Program-made: the position numbers and the translations under genes
Assembly (NCBI GenBank): GCA_016165875.1
Contig: JABBOT010000014.1
Coordinates: 4,826,093 to 4,890,092, forward strand
From: Acanthopleura granulata
Taxonomy: Eukaryota > Mollusca > Polyplacophora > Chitonida > Chitonidae
Length of the DNA: 64,000 nt
Direction of reading: 5' to 3'
In this document: positions 1 through 10,528 of the stretch, in pieces
How positions within the stretch are numbered: the stretch's first letter is position 1
How the letters are laid out: each line of letters begins with the position of its first letter
The notes under the pieces: model-generated
The model's input: the letters and a program-made list of their open reading frames with translations, nothing else
Told to the model about the DNA's origin: nothing
Database searches by the model: none

Positions 1-239
1 CGTTCAGTAGTGCAGATTGGAACCACTGCCCAGATTTCACCAAATTCAATTTTTTCTGTCTGACTGCTATACCCATCAAGACGCAGGTTTCAATAAATGT
101 CATTTAGAGCCACACTTACAACAAATCCTTTGTACGAGCCACACTTCCATACTCCTTACATAATGGCGCCATCCACATTACTGGTTGTGCTACGTGTTAT
201 GATAGTGGATAGTCGCATATTCTGCTTACCTCCCTTTAG

Positions 240-393
240 GTGAATGGGGCACGCCGGTAATTACTGACCCTGCCATGATGGACGGCCATGATCGGCAGCT
301 CCACGAGAAGGGATGGGAGAAGCATTCATTCAACTCCTTCGCCAGTGATTTGATCTCTGTGAAACGTCAACTCTGGGATGTGGCCGGACCAGC
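240..393 (+). CDS. GALNT: GALNT block A exon 2 (end of stem, start of catalytic region)
   Basis: Follows acceptor TCCCTTTAG and ends at donor GTAAGT. The first two bases complete a glycine codon begun in exon 1, and the exon leaves two bases. It encodes [15 protein letters not shown] through [19 protein letters not shown]. The segment [10 protein letters not shown] matches the SD.IS..R.L element that GALNTs carry just before the catalytic domain. Identical to block B. Confidence 0.93.
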
Positions 394-3300
394 GTAAGTA
401 ATTTAAGGAAAACACTCTTCTCTTAGCCCCCTTCCTCTCTGGAAAAATACTTTGCATGGTAAACCTCTGTCCAGGAATCACTTTTAAGTAAAATCTTGCA
501 TTTATTTCACATATGAGAAACAAACGTTTTTTTTATTTGCCCTTTGTGAACAACTTGCACAGCAACAAGCTATAAGCCGTTTACTGACAGCACCAACTTA
601 AACAGTTTTACATCTCTGGTTTAAACATAGTTTTTTTCTGTTCAGCTTTATGCATTTTTCTGACTTAAATTTCAAATGGGTCAAATATTGTCCTGTTTGG
701 ATAAGGTGCCGAAAAAGGGCGCTATCCTACCGCACCGATCTCCCGGATGTGGGCGTGGTTATCATTTTCCACAACGAGGCTTGGAGCACTCTTCTCCGCA
801 CTGTCCATAGCGTGATTGACAGGACTCCAGCCAATCTGCTCAAAGAGATTATCTTAGTAGATGACTTTTCCTCAGAGGGTTAGTTCTCATGCATGCATAA
901 TATATATCAGCTAATGCGCTAAACGTATACGAAGGTGACTATGTGGCAATTGATCTGTGACGAAAAATTCACAAGCGTGTCTTGCAGGCAACTTTTCACA
1001 ATGTACATGTAATGAATCAGTTATCATCAAGAAATCGAAACATGTTGGCAACAAATCATTTACTCAGTGTTGTTTCCCAAATTTTTCTTTGTTTTCGGAT
1101 AAATTTATCTGATTCAAATGTGCTTCAAAGCATTTATCATTGAATCTAGAGGCATAACTCTTCAGCGTTGTATGCTGAACGAAAATCAAAGCAATCGAAG
1201 CAAACTGGTATTTCAGTTTTTACAATTTTGCTCTTCCAATATGATTTATATCTGTTTCAATATATTACATATCCGTATATATACTTTTAAACTGCATGTA
1301 TACAAGTTCTGCTTTTTGTATTTTTGGAGAACCCTCTATGGTCACGTCGTGGCCGTGAGAAATTATCGTAAAAAGTTAAAATCAATACATAAAACAAATA
1401 TCAATGCATTCATTTCCAGAGTTTTTGAAAGACAAGCTGGACGAGTACATTGCCTCGTTGGACAAGGTTCGTATCATCCGAGCAACGAGACGTCAAGGTT
1501 TAATCCGCGCGCGTCTGCTGGGGTTTGAAGCCGTCACTGCAAAGGTGGCCATGTTCCTAGACTCTCATTGTGAATGTACTGAAGGTAAAATTGATTTAGA
1601 AGCCATTCCGGCGGCTACCGTGCTAGTGCAGAATAATGATTCAGTTACTTGTCACCAATCTGAATTCAAGCCTTGCTTATGCATGGCTTCCTCTCCGGTC
1701 ATACGTGGGAAGGTCTACCAGCAACCTGCGGATGGTCGTGGGTTTCCACCGGGCTCTGCTCAGTTCCCTCCCACCATAATGCTGGAAAGCGGTCGTATAA
1801 GTGAAATATTCTTGAGAACGGCGTGAAATAAATAATGCAAATAAATAAAAAAGCCAAATCGAATGAAGAGAATGAACGGAATGTTCTTTCCTCACACTGT
1901 CTATAATATTAACACAAATTAATCTGCGTATACATGTATCATGTTATAAGCAAAGAGAAAGAGAACAGAAATGAACTAAACCTCAAAGGAAAGACGACTA
2001 AAAACCATATGTTTTCATTTCTTGTCCCACTGAATTAATTGCAGTCGGATGCTTATATCATTAGATGGACTTTACAGAACATATTCCAATGTTAATTGGC
2101 AATGTCACGATTGTCTATAATTTAGCTTTTTGGCAAGAAATTTTCCTGTGTGAAGTATACTTGTGTTGTGTACGAGTTACTTTGACATTAAATACCACAT
2201 TGGTGTAAACACGTTATTGTGGTGCCAGTGACGCCAAAGGTGGTCCAAACCCACCGTTACCATGAATTCACTGAAAAACGAAATAAGTAAAGGGAGTTTA
2301 GTGATCTTTCCACTAACACTGACTTCAGTGGCTTCAGAGCTACAACAGGTTGTTGACCTGTTTGGACAGCCTTCCCTACTTTATTGATTTATTAACTTAT
2401 TTTATTTGATTGGTGTTTTACGATGTACTCTAGAATATTTCACTTATACGACGGCGGCCAGTATTTTGGTGGGAGGAAACTGGGCTGATCCCGAGGGAAA
2501 CCCACTACCATCCGCAGGTTGCCAGCAGACCTTCTCACCTGCGACCGTAGAGGAATCCAGCATGAGATGGTCTTGAACTCACAGCGAACGCATTGGTGGG
2601 AGTAATATTATTACGTATAAGGGATAATAGTATGCCTTGATTTTGCACTGATGTCATTTAGAGTAACAAATCCACGGGAAAATGTATTCAATGCCCAGAA
2701 AGCGTTTTACATATCCTGTATCCTCGGATATTTCAAAATTTAATTTAATGCAATTGATTCTTTAACTCACGAAGATACACGTAACCCACAGACAATTGTC
2801 AGCTTGGGGATCGCGTCTGATATACAAGATAATGAATTATACATTGAACACTATTATAACACAGGGGTAGTGTATATGGATAAACGGTGAAGAAAATGTT
2901 ACATGTACACACATAATATGAGAAAAAAATGCTACGTGTACACACATAACATGATCAGAAAATGCTACGTGTACACACATAACATGATAAGAAAATGCTT
3001 CGTGTACACACATAACATGATCAGAAAATGCTACGTGTACACACATAACATGATAAGAAAATGCTACGTGTACACACATAACATGATCAGAAAATGCTAC
3101 ATGTACACACATAACATGATAAGAAAATGCTACGTGTGCACACATAACATGGTAAGAAAATGCTACACGTACACACATAATATGATATCCAAACATATGG
3201 TTATATATAAACGAACACACACACATATGAGGAAGAAAAAGGATATGGAGAATATGTGCAGAGCAGTAGGGATTTCACACTTCTAGATGATGAGCCCAGC

Positions 3301-6300
3301 TGTTGTAAAACGAAATACTTAGCTTTCATAAATGTTGTTATGGAATACACATGCCTCAGACAAGCGATGGGTTCATACCCTAAATCAGGTTGGCTCGAGC
3401 CCCTGCTGGACAGCATCGCTCGTGACGAGAAGACCGTCGCCGTTCCCGTCGCTGACCGGATCAAGTCCGATACCATGGAATTCGTACCCGGAAACGGAAG
3501 TGAGATGTTCTGTGGGTTTGAATGGGACATGACATTCAATTGGTTTAAATTACCAGAGCGCGAGCGTCAGAGGCGGAAGGATGTTTTGGACCCCATTCGG
3601 TAAGATGTCGCTTTTTGCCTCCTTTGTTTCTGTAAAAGGTAAGTCTGAAAAAGGAACAATTACCATTATGATGATAGTTTTGGAATAAAGTAGGTCTAGT
3701 CCTTATAATTTTCTAAGACGAATAAATTGGCTTAGATTGTACTGTTCGGTTTAGTTTGTAGATAAAAGCATATAATATGAGAGTCAGTAAGGACAAAGTA
3801 ATTGAACAGCACAAAATTGCTACATATAGCAGTCTACATATTGCCGCGAGACTGTGAAAATTATTCCATCCTGGGAGGATTTTAAGCAGAAAACATCGTC
3901 CCAATGGTGCATCCTGTTATTGCCTGTGAATCTACATGGCTAAGAAAAGCCTGGCCCCCAAGCCATATTCACAATTTCAAAAAGCAGCTAGTGGACAGTT
4001 CATGCGGTACACCTCATTTGAAGAACTGATTTCTCAAGGCGAACAGCAGGAATAATTTTAGCCTCGGCGTCGTGACATCCTTACACCTGTAGAAATGCAC
4101 CAAACAGTTTTCCACTCGATATAAACATGTCACCTCGTAGCACTTATTATCAGCGTTCACTGGCCTCTGTGACTCCGTTAGGACCTCGCTCTCAAAGCAG
4201 TCGCCAGGCCTCCGGCTAATGAGGTCGTGGGTTTGAATCCAAATCTTGATATTTTCGACAGAGGCCTTAATTCAGGAGTTTTTTCAGATACTTTGGAAAG
4301 GGTGGCGATTTATTCCTAGCACACACAAACCATTCTATAATTGATCGCATATAAGTGAAATTATGAATTTGTGTACGCCTACAGGGAGCTAAACACCAGT
4401 GAAATCAATCAATCGGTCTATCAATTAATCAGTCAATGTTTATCCGATATTATTCGGCAATGCATTAAAATCACTCTGTGCTTTTGGTTACCCGATTAGG
4501 TCACCGACATTCCTCGGCTGTTGTTTCGCTATCAGTGTTGACTTCTTCAGCACTCTGGGAAGATACGACACGGGTCTAAACATCTGGGGAGGTGAACATC
4601 TAGAGTTATCCTTCAAGGTAAACATATAATGTTATCTTTCATGCTATACCTCTAAATTTATCCTTTAAGGTAAACACAGAATTTTATCTTTCATGCTATA
4701 CATCTAAAGTTATCCTTTACAGTAAGCCCCTAAAGTTATCCTTCACCCTAAACACCTGAAGATATCTTTCTGGCTAAACAAATAAGGTTATCCTTCACAT
4801 AGTATAGTCATAGTAAATGCCTAAATTTATCCTTCTTGGTAAACACTTAAAGTTATCCTTCACGGTCAAGTTCAAATGTCCCTCATTAGAAACAAATATT
4901 CAACAGATCTAAGTAACTGCCATTATCGGTTTCCCTTACCCTAAACAAGATGAGTTTTATATTCACGTGAAACATTTAACAGATTTAAACAAATATGTGA
5001 AACACTAACTAAAACATTAAATAAAAAAATATAACCATAGTTAATTCATAGTAAGCCCAAATTTAGTTTTCTGCCCAGTGATAAAATGAATCTATATAAA
5101 TATGTGACACGCTATTCAAATAAGTACATAAATAAAGAAAAGGAATATTTCAACCATTACGCTAGTATCATTGTAACATATTTACGCAAGTCTTAGTCAA
5201 ATGAAATGTTGCTGTAGACATGGATGTGCGGCGGTAAGCTAGAGATCATCCCCTGCTCACACGTCGGCCATCTTTTCCGCACCAAGTTGCCGTTCTCCTT
5301 CCAAGGTCGTGAGGTCGGCGAGACGGTGCGTGAGAACAACGCCCGTATTGTGGAGGTCTGGCTGAACAACTACAAGCACTTCTTCTACGACAGAATATTC
5401 TACGACAAGGTGAGCTAAACTCACCTCTCTGTGTAATGTTGACAGCTTGCTAATTATTTCTAATGTCAGGAACGCTGAATAGCGAAGTGGAAATACCGTT
5501 ACCATTGGTAGGGATTTGCTCAGGGAATCCAGTTATGCTGATGTAGACTCTATTTAACAAGAGTCTACAAAAAACCCCTTTAATATATCCTTCCGTTTCG
5601 CAAATGTTCTGTGGATAGCGATGCATTTGGGGTTTAAAGACAAGAATTAAGACTTCTTCCTCCCGCGTCCTGTTATTTGTGACGGAAACACGTTACCCTA
5701 ATTAGTAACACCAGGTTAATGAATAAGAGAACACATCTTCAATACTTAAAAGAGTTATTTTTTTCAGAGCAGCTCATACTTCGGTATTGACACAAGTACT
5801 CTTTCGCATGAACAAACTTTGCAAATTTCAAACGTTTTCCATATAATGAATGAATGAATGAATGCTTATTGTTTAACACCCTACTCAAGAATATTTCACT
5901 TATACGAAGGCGGTGTCTCCTTGGTGCAGGAAGGATTTCCACCGTATCTTTTATCTGGTGCTGCCTCACCGAGACAACTTGCCCAAGACTCCCAACAAGC
6001 CCTCTCACCCAGTCACATAATACTGACACCGGGCCGACCAGTCCACCCTCTATCCTCTTATTGCTGAGCGCCTAGCGAGGAAGCAGGATGTACCATTTTT
6101 GAAAGTCTTTGGTATGACCTGACCTAGGTTTGAACCCAGATTTTTCCGCATAAAAATACGGAATAATACCATTACCAGTAATAATTATCTTGCACCATGA
6201 TCTATTTGGTTAGTGTCTTGTACCACACTCTATAACGTCATGCTGCACTTATGTATTGCAAGAGAACAATGGTCAGTCCAGCTTGGACCCCAGCAGCCAT

Positions 6301-9300
6301 TGCGCAGGAAACTGTTAAAGGGACATGGTCGCCGAAGTATTTCAGCGTCATTACAGAATGCCATGTGTATTAGGTATTTTTCTCACGGAGTAAAAGTTAC
6401 AAGCTTTTCGTTAATTCCACCACAGCATTTTACGTTAAGTGAATGTTTAAAAATAAGAAAGAAAAGACCTCGAAAACTGAAAAATCTGGCAGAATATTTA
6501 CATGAAGGGCTGTCAATTCAGCGGAACGGGCGTATGCCCACAGCGCTCTGTAGACTTCATATGTAAGGAAATGTGAATGATGACACGCGTAAGAGAAGAA
6601 CTTCCGGCTCGTTCGTAACGGGATCGGCCAAAAAGAGGCGTAAGAAAGGGCTCGGGAGGTTGACAAGTAAGTTTAGCGTTGTAATTGGTGGTCTGTTTTG
6701 CAAAACTACACTGCGTGATAAATGGGTGTGAATGTTGTTGTGGTTTTGGCAGTGTTAAGCGTCGAACAGACACACGTTTCTGACTCATGGTTTAATGAGA
6801 AGATTATTGATAACCTTTTCTCAACGCTGTTTAAGCTGCTATACTCTACATGTATCTGTGTGAAGCAAAATTCAAAATCATCCGAGTTTGTGTAGCCAGT
6901 ATCGACTGATCCGGAACGACTGGAGATATGCTTCGCGTCCTTTCGTTTGAGGCAAAATGGTTCGCCCTCTTTGTGTTGAATTCATATAACAACAGAACTT
7001 GTTCGGGCTCGTACAAACTATATGCCCACTGAATTTTTTTTATTTCAACGTGATTGGTTTAGTTTATGATCGTCGCAATTAGAATTTGTTTTAAAATCAA
7101 AATTTTGGGCGACAACCCCTTGGTTTTATGGGTATGGTATCCCGCATGTATAGGTCTGTTCATATTCTTTCTTAATTAAGAGAATCGACATCGCTTTTCT
7201 GTCCTGCACTTTAATCGAGGAAATATAGTTGAAGTGTTAAGTAAAATTCCCTAAACATATCCCTACATTCTTTTCTTCGTGACATTTATTTAAAGAGACT
7301 ATACAGTGGATTTGTAGCCAAAAATCAATGAGCGCTTAGTAGCCCAAAGTTTTGAATAAATAAAATATCAGCATTATCTGTGTACGCGTTACCTTTCAAA
7401 ATCGGTAATAAAAGTCGTAAAATTTATTTTGGGGGAAGCTTTGTAACTTTTTCATCCTTTAGAATCATACTAACACTATAAATGATACAGATACAAATCT
7501 GATATTTTCTGAAAGGCAATAATTTTAGCTATACTTGGTAAATACAGAAAATGTTATTTGATTAGCGGTACGGATTTTTTTGCCAAAAAATTCAGGTATA
7601 TACATTCCCTGTGATTTCTATTCTTCCGCAGGTTGAAGTAGGGGACGTAACCGAGCGGGTAAAGATTCGAAAGGACCTGAAATGTAAATCGTTTGACTGG
7701 TACCTTGACAGCGTGTACCCGGAGTTGTATGTGCCTTACGACAGCAAAGCTACTGGCATGGTGTGTACTGCGTAATTCTACAGGCGCTTGCCTAAAATCT
7801 CATTTCGCAACATGTGATAAACTACTGTTTCAATGTGTGAAGCATTGGTATAAGTTACAGGTAAACATTTAGATTTTCTTAACTCTGCTGATATCTAACC
7901 AGGCACACGCACAATAGTGAGTTGCATGTAGCCTATATGTATACATGTTAATTATTCATTTACTGATGGCCAATTCCACAAAGCAATGTTTGGCTTAAGT
8001 GAAAACCTTTACACTGAATTGAACAGATTCTTGGAAACTTACTGGTTTTGAAATTTCTGTAACTTAGGTTTCGGCATGATAGAACTTGCACTATACATGC
8101 CTTTATTTTAAAAATTCAAGAAGGATGCATTTTATTGCAGTTTTAAAAGTTTTACATAAGTACAAATTTGATTTGTGAAATCGGTCCCAGACACCTACTG
8201 CCGTAGCCCAAACAGAGAGATTTGGATTCGAACTTTCAGCAGGGGAGTCAGCTAGGGTCGATGTATACATTTTCATAATTTGTACTTACTGTGCGAATTT
8301 TAGGCTACGCCCAATCAGTTTTGGTGGCAGTATACATCATCGCCTGGGCCCCCTCCCACTCCCCATGCAACCTTTCCTCTTAAGAGTATCAATGAGCGAC
8401 TATTGGTTCTCACGCAAATTCTCTTTTATGCTGGTGACAGTGAAAATGTTGTCGGCAGCCAGTGTCTAATTGGAAAGAAAGACGTAATAAGGTGTAATCA
8501 ACATCATCTGTTTGCAGATAAAAATATCGAGAGGAGGAAAAGACTTATGCGTCCAGTCCACGCAGTCTTGGTTTCTCACGGGTGACGTCTTCCAGACATT
8601 CCAGCCTTGTAGCAAAGATGTACCTCCACAGGTATTCCTTGTAAATTGAATTGATCGATAAATTGACCCTGCCTTTTCAGTTGAATCAGTCTGACAAAGG
8701 AGACAAACCAATAAGGACTAAGCTGTAGAGCTATTCTATTTTACCATGATTGCAGTCTACCCGAAAATAGAGTCGATTCAGATGAGTGAAAGAATTAAAT
8801 GCGAAATAAAAAATCTCAGGTAAAGCCGAGTGTCTGCTGAGGATCCAATATATTTCAGAAGCAAAATGAAAGCAATTATACTGTGGCTTAAAGAAAGCCA
8901 ACATTGAAGACATAGCAAGGTACTAATATGAATTGTAAGCAATGCATTTGTGTATTCAGTGTTAACTCATGAACAGCTATCTTACATTACCCATTTCACA
9001 GTAACTCGTTCAGAATAAAAATAACTTGTTTAAGGGGCATGTAGAAACTGACAAAGTGACATCACCCTGCTTGGTTTCCTCCCACCTTGATTCTGCATGG
9101 TTGCTGGCGTAGAAGTGAAATATTCGTGAGTACGACGTAAAACATTAATCAAATAAATGGCAATGCAACATCTGGCAAAATAGGCTGTTACGGTATAATG
9201 AATATGGGTACAAGTTCAGTACAAAGGATGAAACAGTTCATTGCTTATGTTGAAAGGGGATTACATTCAATTTTAAGCTTAATCTACACTTCTCAGTCGC

Positions 9301-9933
9301 TTCAAACAAAACCTTTCTCGCGTGTATATTGTTCTTTGAAGCACTGGACTTTAACCCGCGAGAATCAGATCAGACGAGACGAGGGGTGTCTGACGGTGAA
9401 CCGGAAGGACAACAAAGTCATCATCACTGGATGTGACGAGTTGACCGGGAAAGGCATGTGGACATATCACGAAGTGAGTGACGGACAGAACTGGACAACA
9501 TCTGTGGCAGCTGTGATTGGCTGATAGAGAGTGTCAATCTCGAGGAGGCGGGTCTATATAAGATTGCGAATGTTGATAGTTTGAACTTGCCCAAGAAACT
9601 AATCACAGAAAACGCGCAGACATATGCTTTTAGTAATTTTGGATTTCGTAAAGTCTGGGCAAATAATCATGCAGTTTCATGGCTCTCGAGGGGTACAGTG
9701 AAAAATATTAAGAAAACCCTTGAAATAACATTTTTTTTTCACTTGTAATGAATGTACCCCACAATCATTAACAAGAAAACCAATGAGTTCAGGACCTGCT
9801 TATGCTGACTTCTCCGATCTTCGGAAAGTCCGCCGGTAAGCTGCGGATTGTTGTCGGTTTCCTCCGGGCTCTGCCCGGTTTCCTCAAGTCGTATAAAAGA
9901 AATATTCTTGAGCACGGCGTAAAACACCAAACA

Positions 9934-9966
<33 letters not shown>

Positions 9967-10244
9967 CATCATCATCGTCCTCTTATATAAACGTCACGGA
10001 AAAAAACCTCTGACATGAAACGTTTTGTCTTCATAACAACCATAAATGTAGGACGTACTTTTCACATGGCACACCTTTTTTTTATTTTCAGAACAACACA
10101 ATTTCCCATGACGAGACTGGGAAATGTCTGACGTTTCAGACTGGTTCAGAGGTTGCCATGGTAGATACATGTTCTAGTGACAGTAATCAGGTGTGGCAGT
10201 GGGAACGCCGTGTGCTGAAACTGAAACCAGAAATCAACCCGTGA
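240..10244 (+). CDS. GALNT: Polypeptide N-acetylgalactosaminyltransferase, block A copy (exons 2-11; 5' end outside window)
   Basis: Joined CDS: 240-393, 706-878, 1420-1584, 3389-3599, 4500-4617, 5218-5409, 7632-7760, 8518-8631, 9342-9473, 10092-10244. All junctions are GT...AG and all phases fit. The enzyme transfers GalNAc from UDP-GalNAc to Ser/Thr of proteins in the Golgi lumen. What is visible: a GT-A catalytic domain with [16 protein letters not shown], the metal-binding DSH triad, WGGE and a CSHVGHLF histidine, then a three-repeat ricin-type lectin domain. The anchor exon is missing because it lies left of base 1; the homologous exon of the other copy is at 33494-33896. Against the block B copy I count six base differences: three silent, and D576N, T588A and N599H (block A residue first, numbered on the complete copy). 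The subfamily is not assigned. Confidence 0.95.
706..878 (+). CDS. GALNT: GALNT block A exon 3 (catalytic domain, first strand)
   Basis: The acceptor GGATAAG is weak, but the phase fits and the protein continues as [19 protein letters not shown]. It carries [20 protein letters not shown] and [14 protein letters not shown], hallmark GALNT sequences of the UDP-sugar-binding half. The donor is GTTAGT here and GTCAGT in block B. The exon leaves one base, completed to Glu by exon 4. Identical in both blocks. Confidence 0.94.
1420..1584 (+). CDS. GALNT: GALNT block A exon 4 (DSH metal-binding motif)
   Basis: Acceptor CATTTCCAG, donor GTAAAA. Encodes [20 protein letters not shown], then [12 protein letters not shown] and [12 protein letters not shown]291-S292-H293 (numbering of the complete copy) is the D-x-H triad that binds Mn2+ and UDP. 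Read-through of the donor stays open into the SINE at 1650-1850, so intron retention would add a SINE-derived tail. One silent difference from block B (GTG/GTC). Confidence 0.96.
1650..1850 (+). mobile_element. tRNA-type SINE, 5' truncated
   Basis: Starts within the B-box region (a degenerate GAATTCAAGCC) and continues through the body (TCCTCTCCGG, GGTCGTGGGTTTCC, CCACCATAATGCTGG) to a GTGAAATATTCTTGAG tail with AAATAAATAA. Intronic. The block B copy is at 37220-37421. Confidence 0.85.
2399..2602 (-). mobile_element. Chimeric SINE, reverse orientation
   Basis: Same SINE family on the minus strand. Its left part matches the first of two block B SINEs (37971-38220) and its right part, from about 2567, matches the second (38251-38462). 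It therefore looks like the product of recombination between two neighbouring SINEs. Confidence 0.9.
2893..3187. repeat. 33-bp minisatellite, 9 units (block A)
   Basis: Tandem 33-bp units with the core TACGTGTACACACATAACAT, alternating GATCAG and GATAAG junctions. Because 33 is divisible by three, long open frames run through it on both strands (an 11-residue repeat on each). It sits in GALNT intron 4. Block B has 10 units. Not a gene. Confidence 0.95.
3389..3599 (+). CDS. GALNT: GALNT block A exon 5 (mid catalytic domain)
   Basis: Acceptor CTAAATCAG, donor GTAAGA. Encodes [20 protein letters not shown] through [20 protein letters not shown] and the start of the SPTF element. It follows the DSH exon as GWLEPLL, as in the family. 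Open frame extends upstream of the acceptor to about 3256 but is intronic. Identical in both blocks. Confidence 0.96.
4160..4438 (+). mobile_element. Second tRNA-derived SINE family (GALNT intron 5)
   Basis: The head resembles a tRNA: CCTCTGTGACTCCGTTAGGA as A-box region and GGTCGTGGGTTTGAATCC as B box. The 3' part ends in CTAAACACCAGTGAAATCAATCAATC. The body differs from the common SINE. The block B copy is at 40050-40328. Boundaries are approximate. Confidence 0.65.
4500..4617 (+). CDS. GALNT: GALNT block A exon 6 (WGGE motif)
   Basis: Acceptor ACCCGATTAG, donor AAG|GTAAACA. Encodes [30 protein letters not shown] and HLELSFK, ending in phase 0. WGGE (398-401) belongs to the catalytic loop region. 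LGCC stands where most GALNTs have AGGL. The donor is also the first unit of a degenerate intronic tandem array. One silent difference from block B (GGT/GGC). Confidence 0.96.
4604..4868 (+). repeat. Degenerate tandem array built on the exon 6 splice donor (block A)
   Basis: Repeats of about 24-27 bp with the core TTATCCTT.A.GGTAAACAC. The first unit is the last bases of exon 6 plus its donor. Later units are diverged; a further donor-like AAG|GTAAACAC occurs at 4668/4669. Use of it would read GTAAACATATAA and stop at once. Confidence 0.85.
5218..5409 (+). CDS. GALNT: GALNT block A exon 7 (third metal ligand region)
   Basis: Acceptor GCTGTAG, donor GTGAGC; 64 codons, phase 0 at both ends. 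Encodes [20 protein letters not shown] and then [24 protein letters not shown] family sequence (here [20 protein letters not shown]). H426 of VGHLF corresponds to the third Mn2+ ligand in characterised GALNTs. Identical in both blocks. Confidence 0.96.
5410..7631 (+). other. GALNT block A intron 7
   Basis: About 2.2 kb. It contains a dispersed repeat (5846-6148). The rest is AT-rich with no exon-like sequence. A 117-codon open frame at 6213-6566 has no recognisable domain. Block B equivalent: 41301-43522. Confidence 0.8.
5846..6148 (+). mobile_element. Dispersed repeat with TGAA-repeat edge and tRNA-like end
   Basis: Begins with TGAATGAATGAATG, contains CTCAAGAATATTTCACTTATACGA, CAGTCACATAATACTGACAC and TTATTGCTGAGCGCC, and ends near GGTATGACC..ACCTAGGTTTGAACCC. 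A partial relative lies at 24860-24990. It appears to be another SINE-like mollusc repeat. The block B copy is at 41738-42043. Confidence 0.65.
7632..7760 (+). CDS. GALNT: GALNT block A exon 8 (end of catalytic domain, linker)
   Basis: Acceptor TTCTTCCGCAG, donor GTGTGT; 43 codons, phase 0. Encodes [40 protein letters not shown] and TGM. The element [14 protein letters not shown] closes the catalytic domain in this family. Identical in both blocks. Confidence 0.96.
7966..8189. mobile_element. Possible degenerate MITE in GALNT intron 8
   Basis: GGCCAATTCCACAAAGCAA at the left and ATTTGTGAAATCGGTCCC at the right are imperfect inverted repeats of the GG.CC.ATTTCACAAA type. The interior is AT-rich. 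No clear target duplication. The block B equivalent is at about 43859-44082. Confidence 0.4.
8518..8631 (+). CDS. GALNT: GALNT block A exon 9 (lectin alpha repeat)
   Basis: Acceptor CTGTTTGCAG, donor GTATTC; 38 codons, phase 0. Encodes [20 protein letters not shown] through CSKDVPPQ. Cys526 and Cys546 are at the usual lectin positions, and the final Gln begins a QxW motif completed by exon 10 (Q-H-W). The CLD motif reads CVQ, so its aspartate is absent. Too short to show as a typical gene call, but phase and motifs support it. Identical in both blocks. Confidence 0.92.
9068..9158 (+). mobile_element. SINE 3' fragment
   Basis: Retains GGTTTCCTCCCACC, GTGAAATATTCGTGAGTACG, CGTAAAACATTAATC and AAATAAAT. 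The head is missing. It lies in GALNT intron 9; the block B copy is at 44961-45051. Confidence 0.75.
9342..9473 (+). CDS. GALNT: GALNT block A exon 10 (lectin beta repeat)
   Basis: Acceptor TTCTTTGAAG, donor GTGAGT; 44 codons, phase 0. Encodes [20 protein letters not shown] through GKGMWTYHE. The first two residues finish the alpha QHW motif. The beta motif reads CLT instead of CLD, and the QxW position reads GMW. Compared with block B: one silent change, Asp576 (Asn in B) and Thr588 (Ala in B). Confidence 0.95.
9795..9963 (+). mobile_element. SINE 3' half with (CAAT)n tail
   Basis: Contains GGTTTCCTCCGGGCTCTGCC, AGAAATATTCTTGAGCACGG and CGTAAAACACCAAACAAATC followed by a CAAT run. Intronic, 5' truncated. 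The block B copy, 45688-45862, has a longer CAAT run. Confidence 0.8.
10092..10244 (+). CDS. GALNT: GALNT block A exon 11 (lectin gamma repeat and stop)
   Basis: Acceptor TTATTTTCAG; 50 codons and TGA. Encodes [20 protein letters not shown], then [14 protein letters not shown] and a tail ending [11 protein letters not shown] is the third QxW motif; CLT again replaces CLD. N598-N599-T600 is a potential N-glycosylation site, kept in block B as N-H-T. Confidence 0.95.
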   Translation, partial: NNTISHDETGKCLTFQTGSEVAMVDTCSSDSNQVWQWERRVLKLKPEINP

Positions 10245-10407
10245 ATTTAGTCTTTCGTCCAGTTTTTCTTTTATAAGGGTTTTGTATCGATTTTGATCTT
10301 GGAACCGAAGCCTGTAGGACGGATAAGTTCTCCTGTCTTTGTTTTCATTCAAAAATGGAAGGAAAAACATGAAGTCACTCTCATTTTCATGAAGAAAAAA
10401 TGTAAAG

Positions 10408-10437
10408 AATAAAAAATATTAAATAAACTTGAAAAAC
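10408..10437 (+). terminator. Candidate polyadenylation signals, GALNT block A
   Basis: AATAAA at 10408-10413 and 10432-10437, about 165-190 nt after the stop codon. In block B a 5-nt deletion brings the two signals together (46306-46318). Assigned from motif and position only. Confidence 0.55.
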
Positions 10438-10528
10438 CAAAAACGCCTTGGCATTTTCAACTTCGTTATACTGCAAGAGTAGTTTCGGACTTTCGTTCTC
10501 ATCGGGGATGATGAGAGTTAGCAGTGTA

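Larger units (their letters stand above)
1585..3388 (+). other. GALNT block A intron 4
   Basis: About 1.8 kb with no coding signal. It holds a 5'-truncated SINE (1650-1850), a chimeric reverse SINE (2399-2602) and the 33-bp minisatellite (2893-3187). Its block B equivalent, 37155-39280, is about 320 bp longer because of a second SINE and one more minisatellite unit. Confidence 0.85.

Noticed and set aside
1404..1826. Exon 4 frame running on through its donor into a SINE
   Set aside because: The conserved donor GTAAAA and the exact phase to exon 5 show the read-through is intronic.
2893..3187. Direct repeats resembling a CRISPR array
   Set aside because: Units are contiguous with no unique spacers, and the DNA is eukaryotic.
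2837..3286. 127-129-codon frames on both strands with an 11-residue repeat
   Set aside because: Produced by the 33-bp minisatellite; same for 38759-39178.
6213..6566. 117-codon frame inside GALNT intron 7, also in block B
   Set aside because: No recognisable domain, lies in an intron next to a dispersed repeat, composition unlike the real exons.
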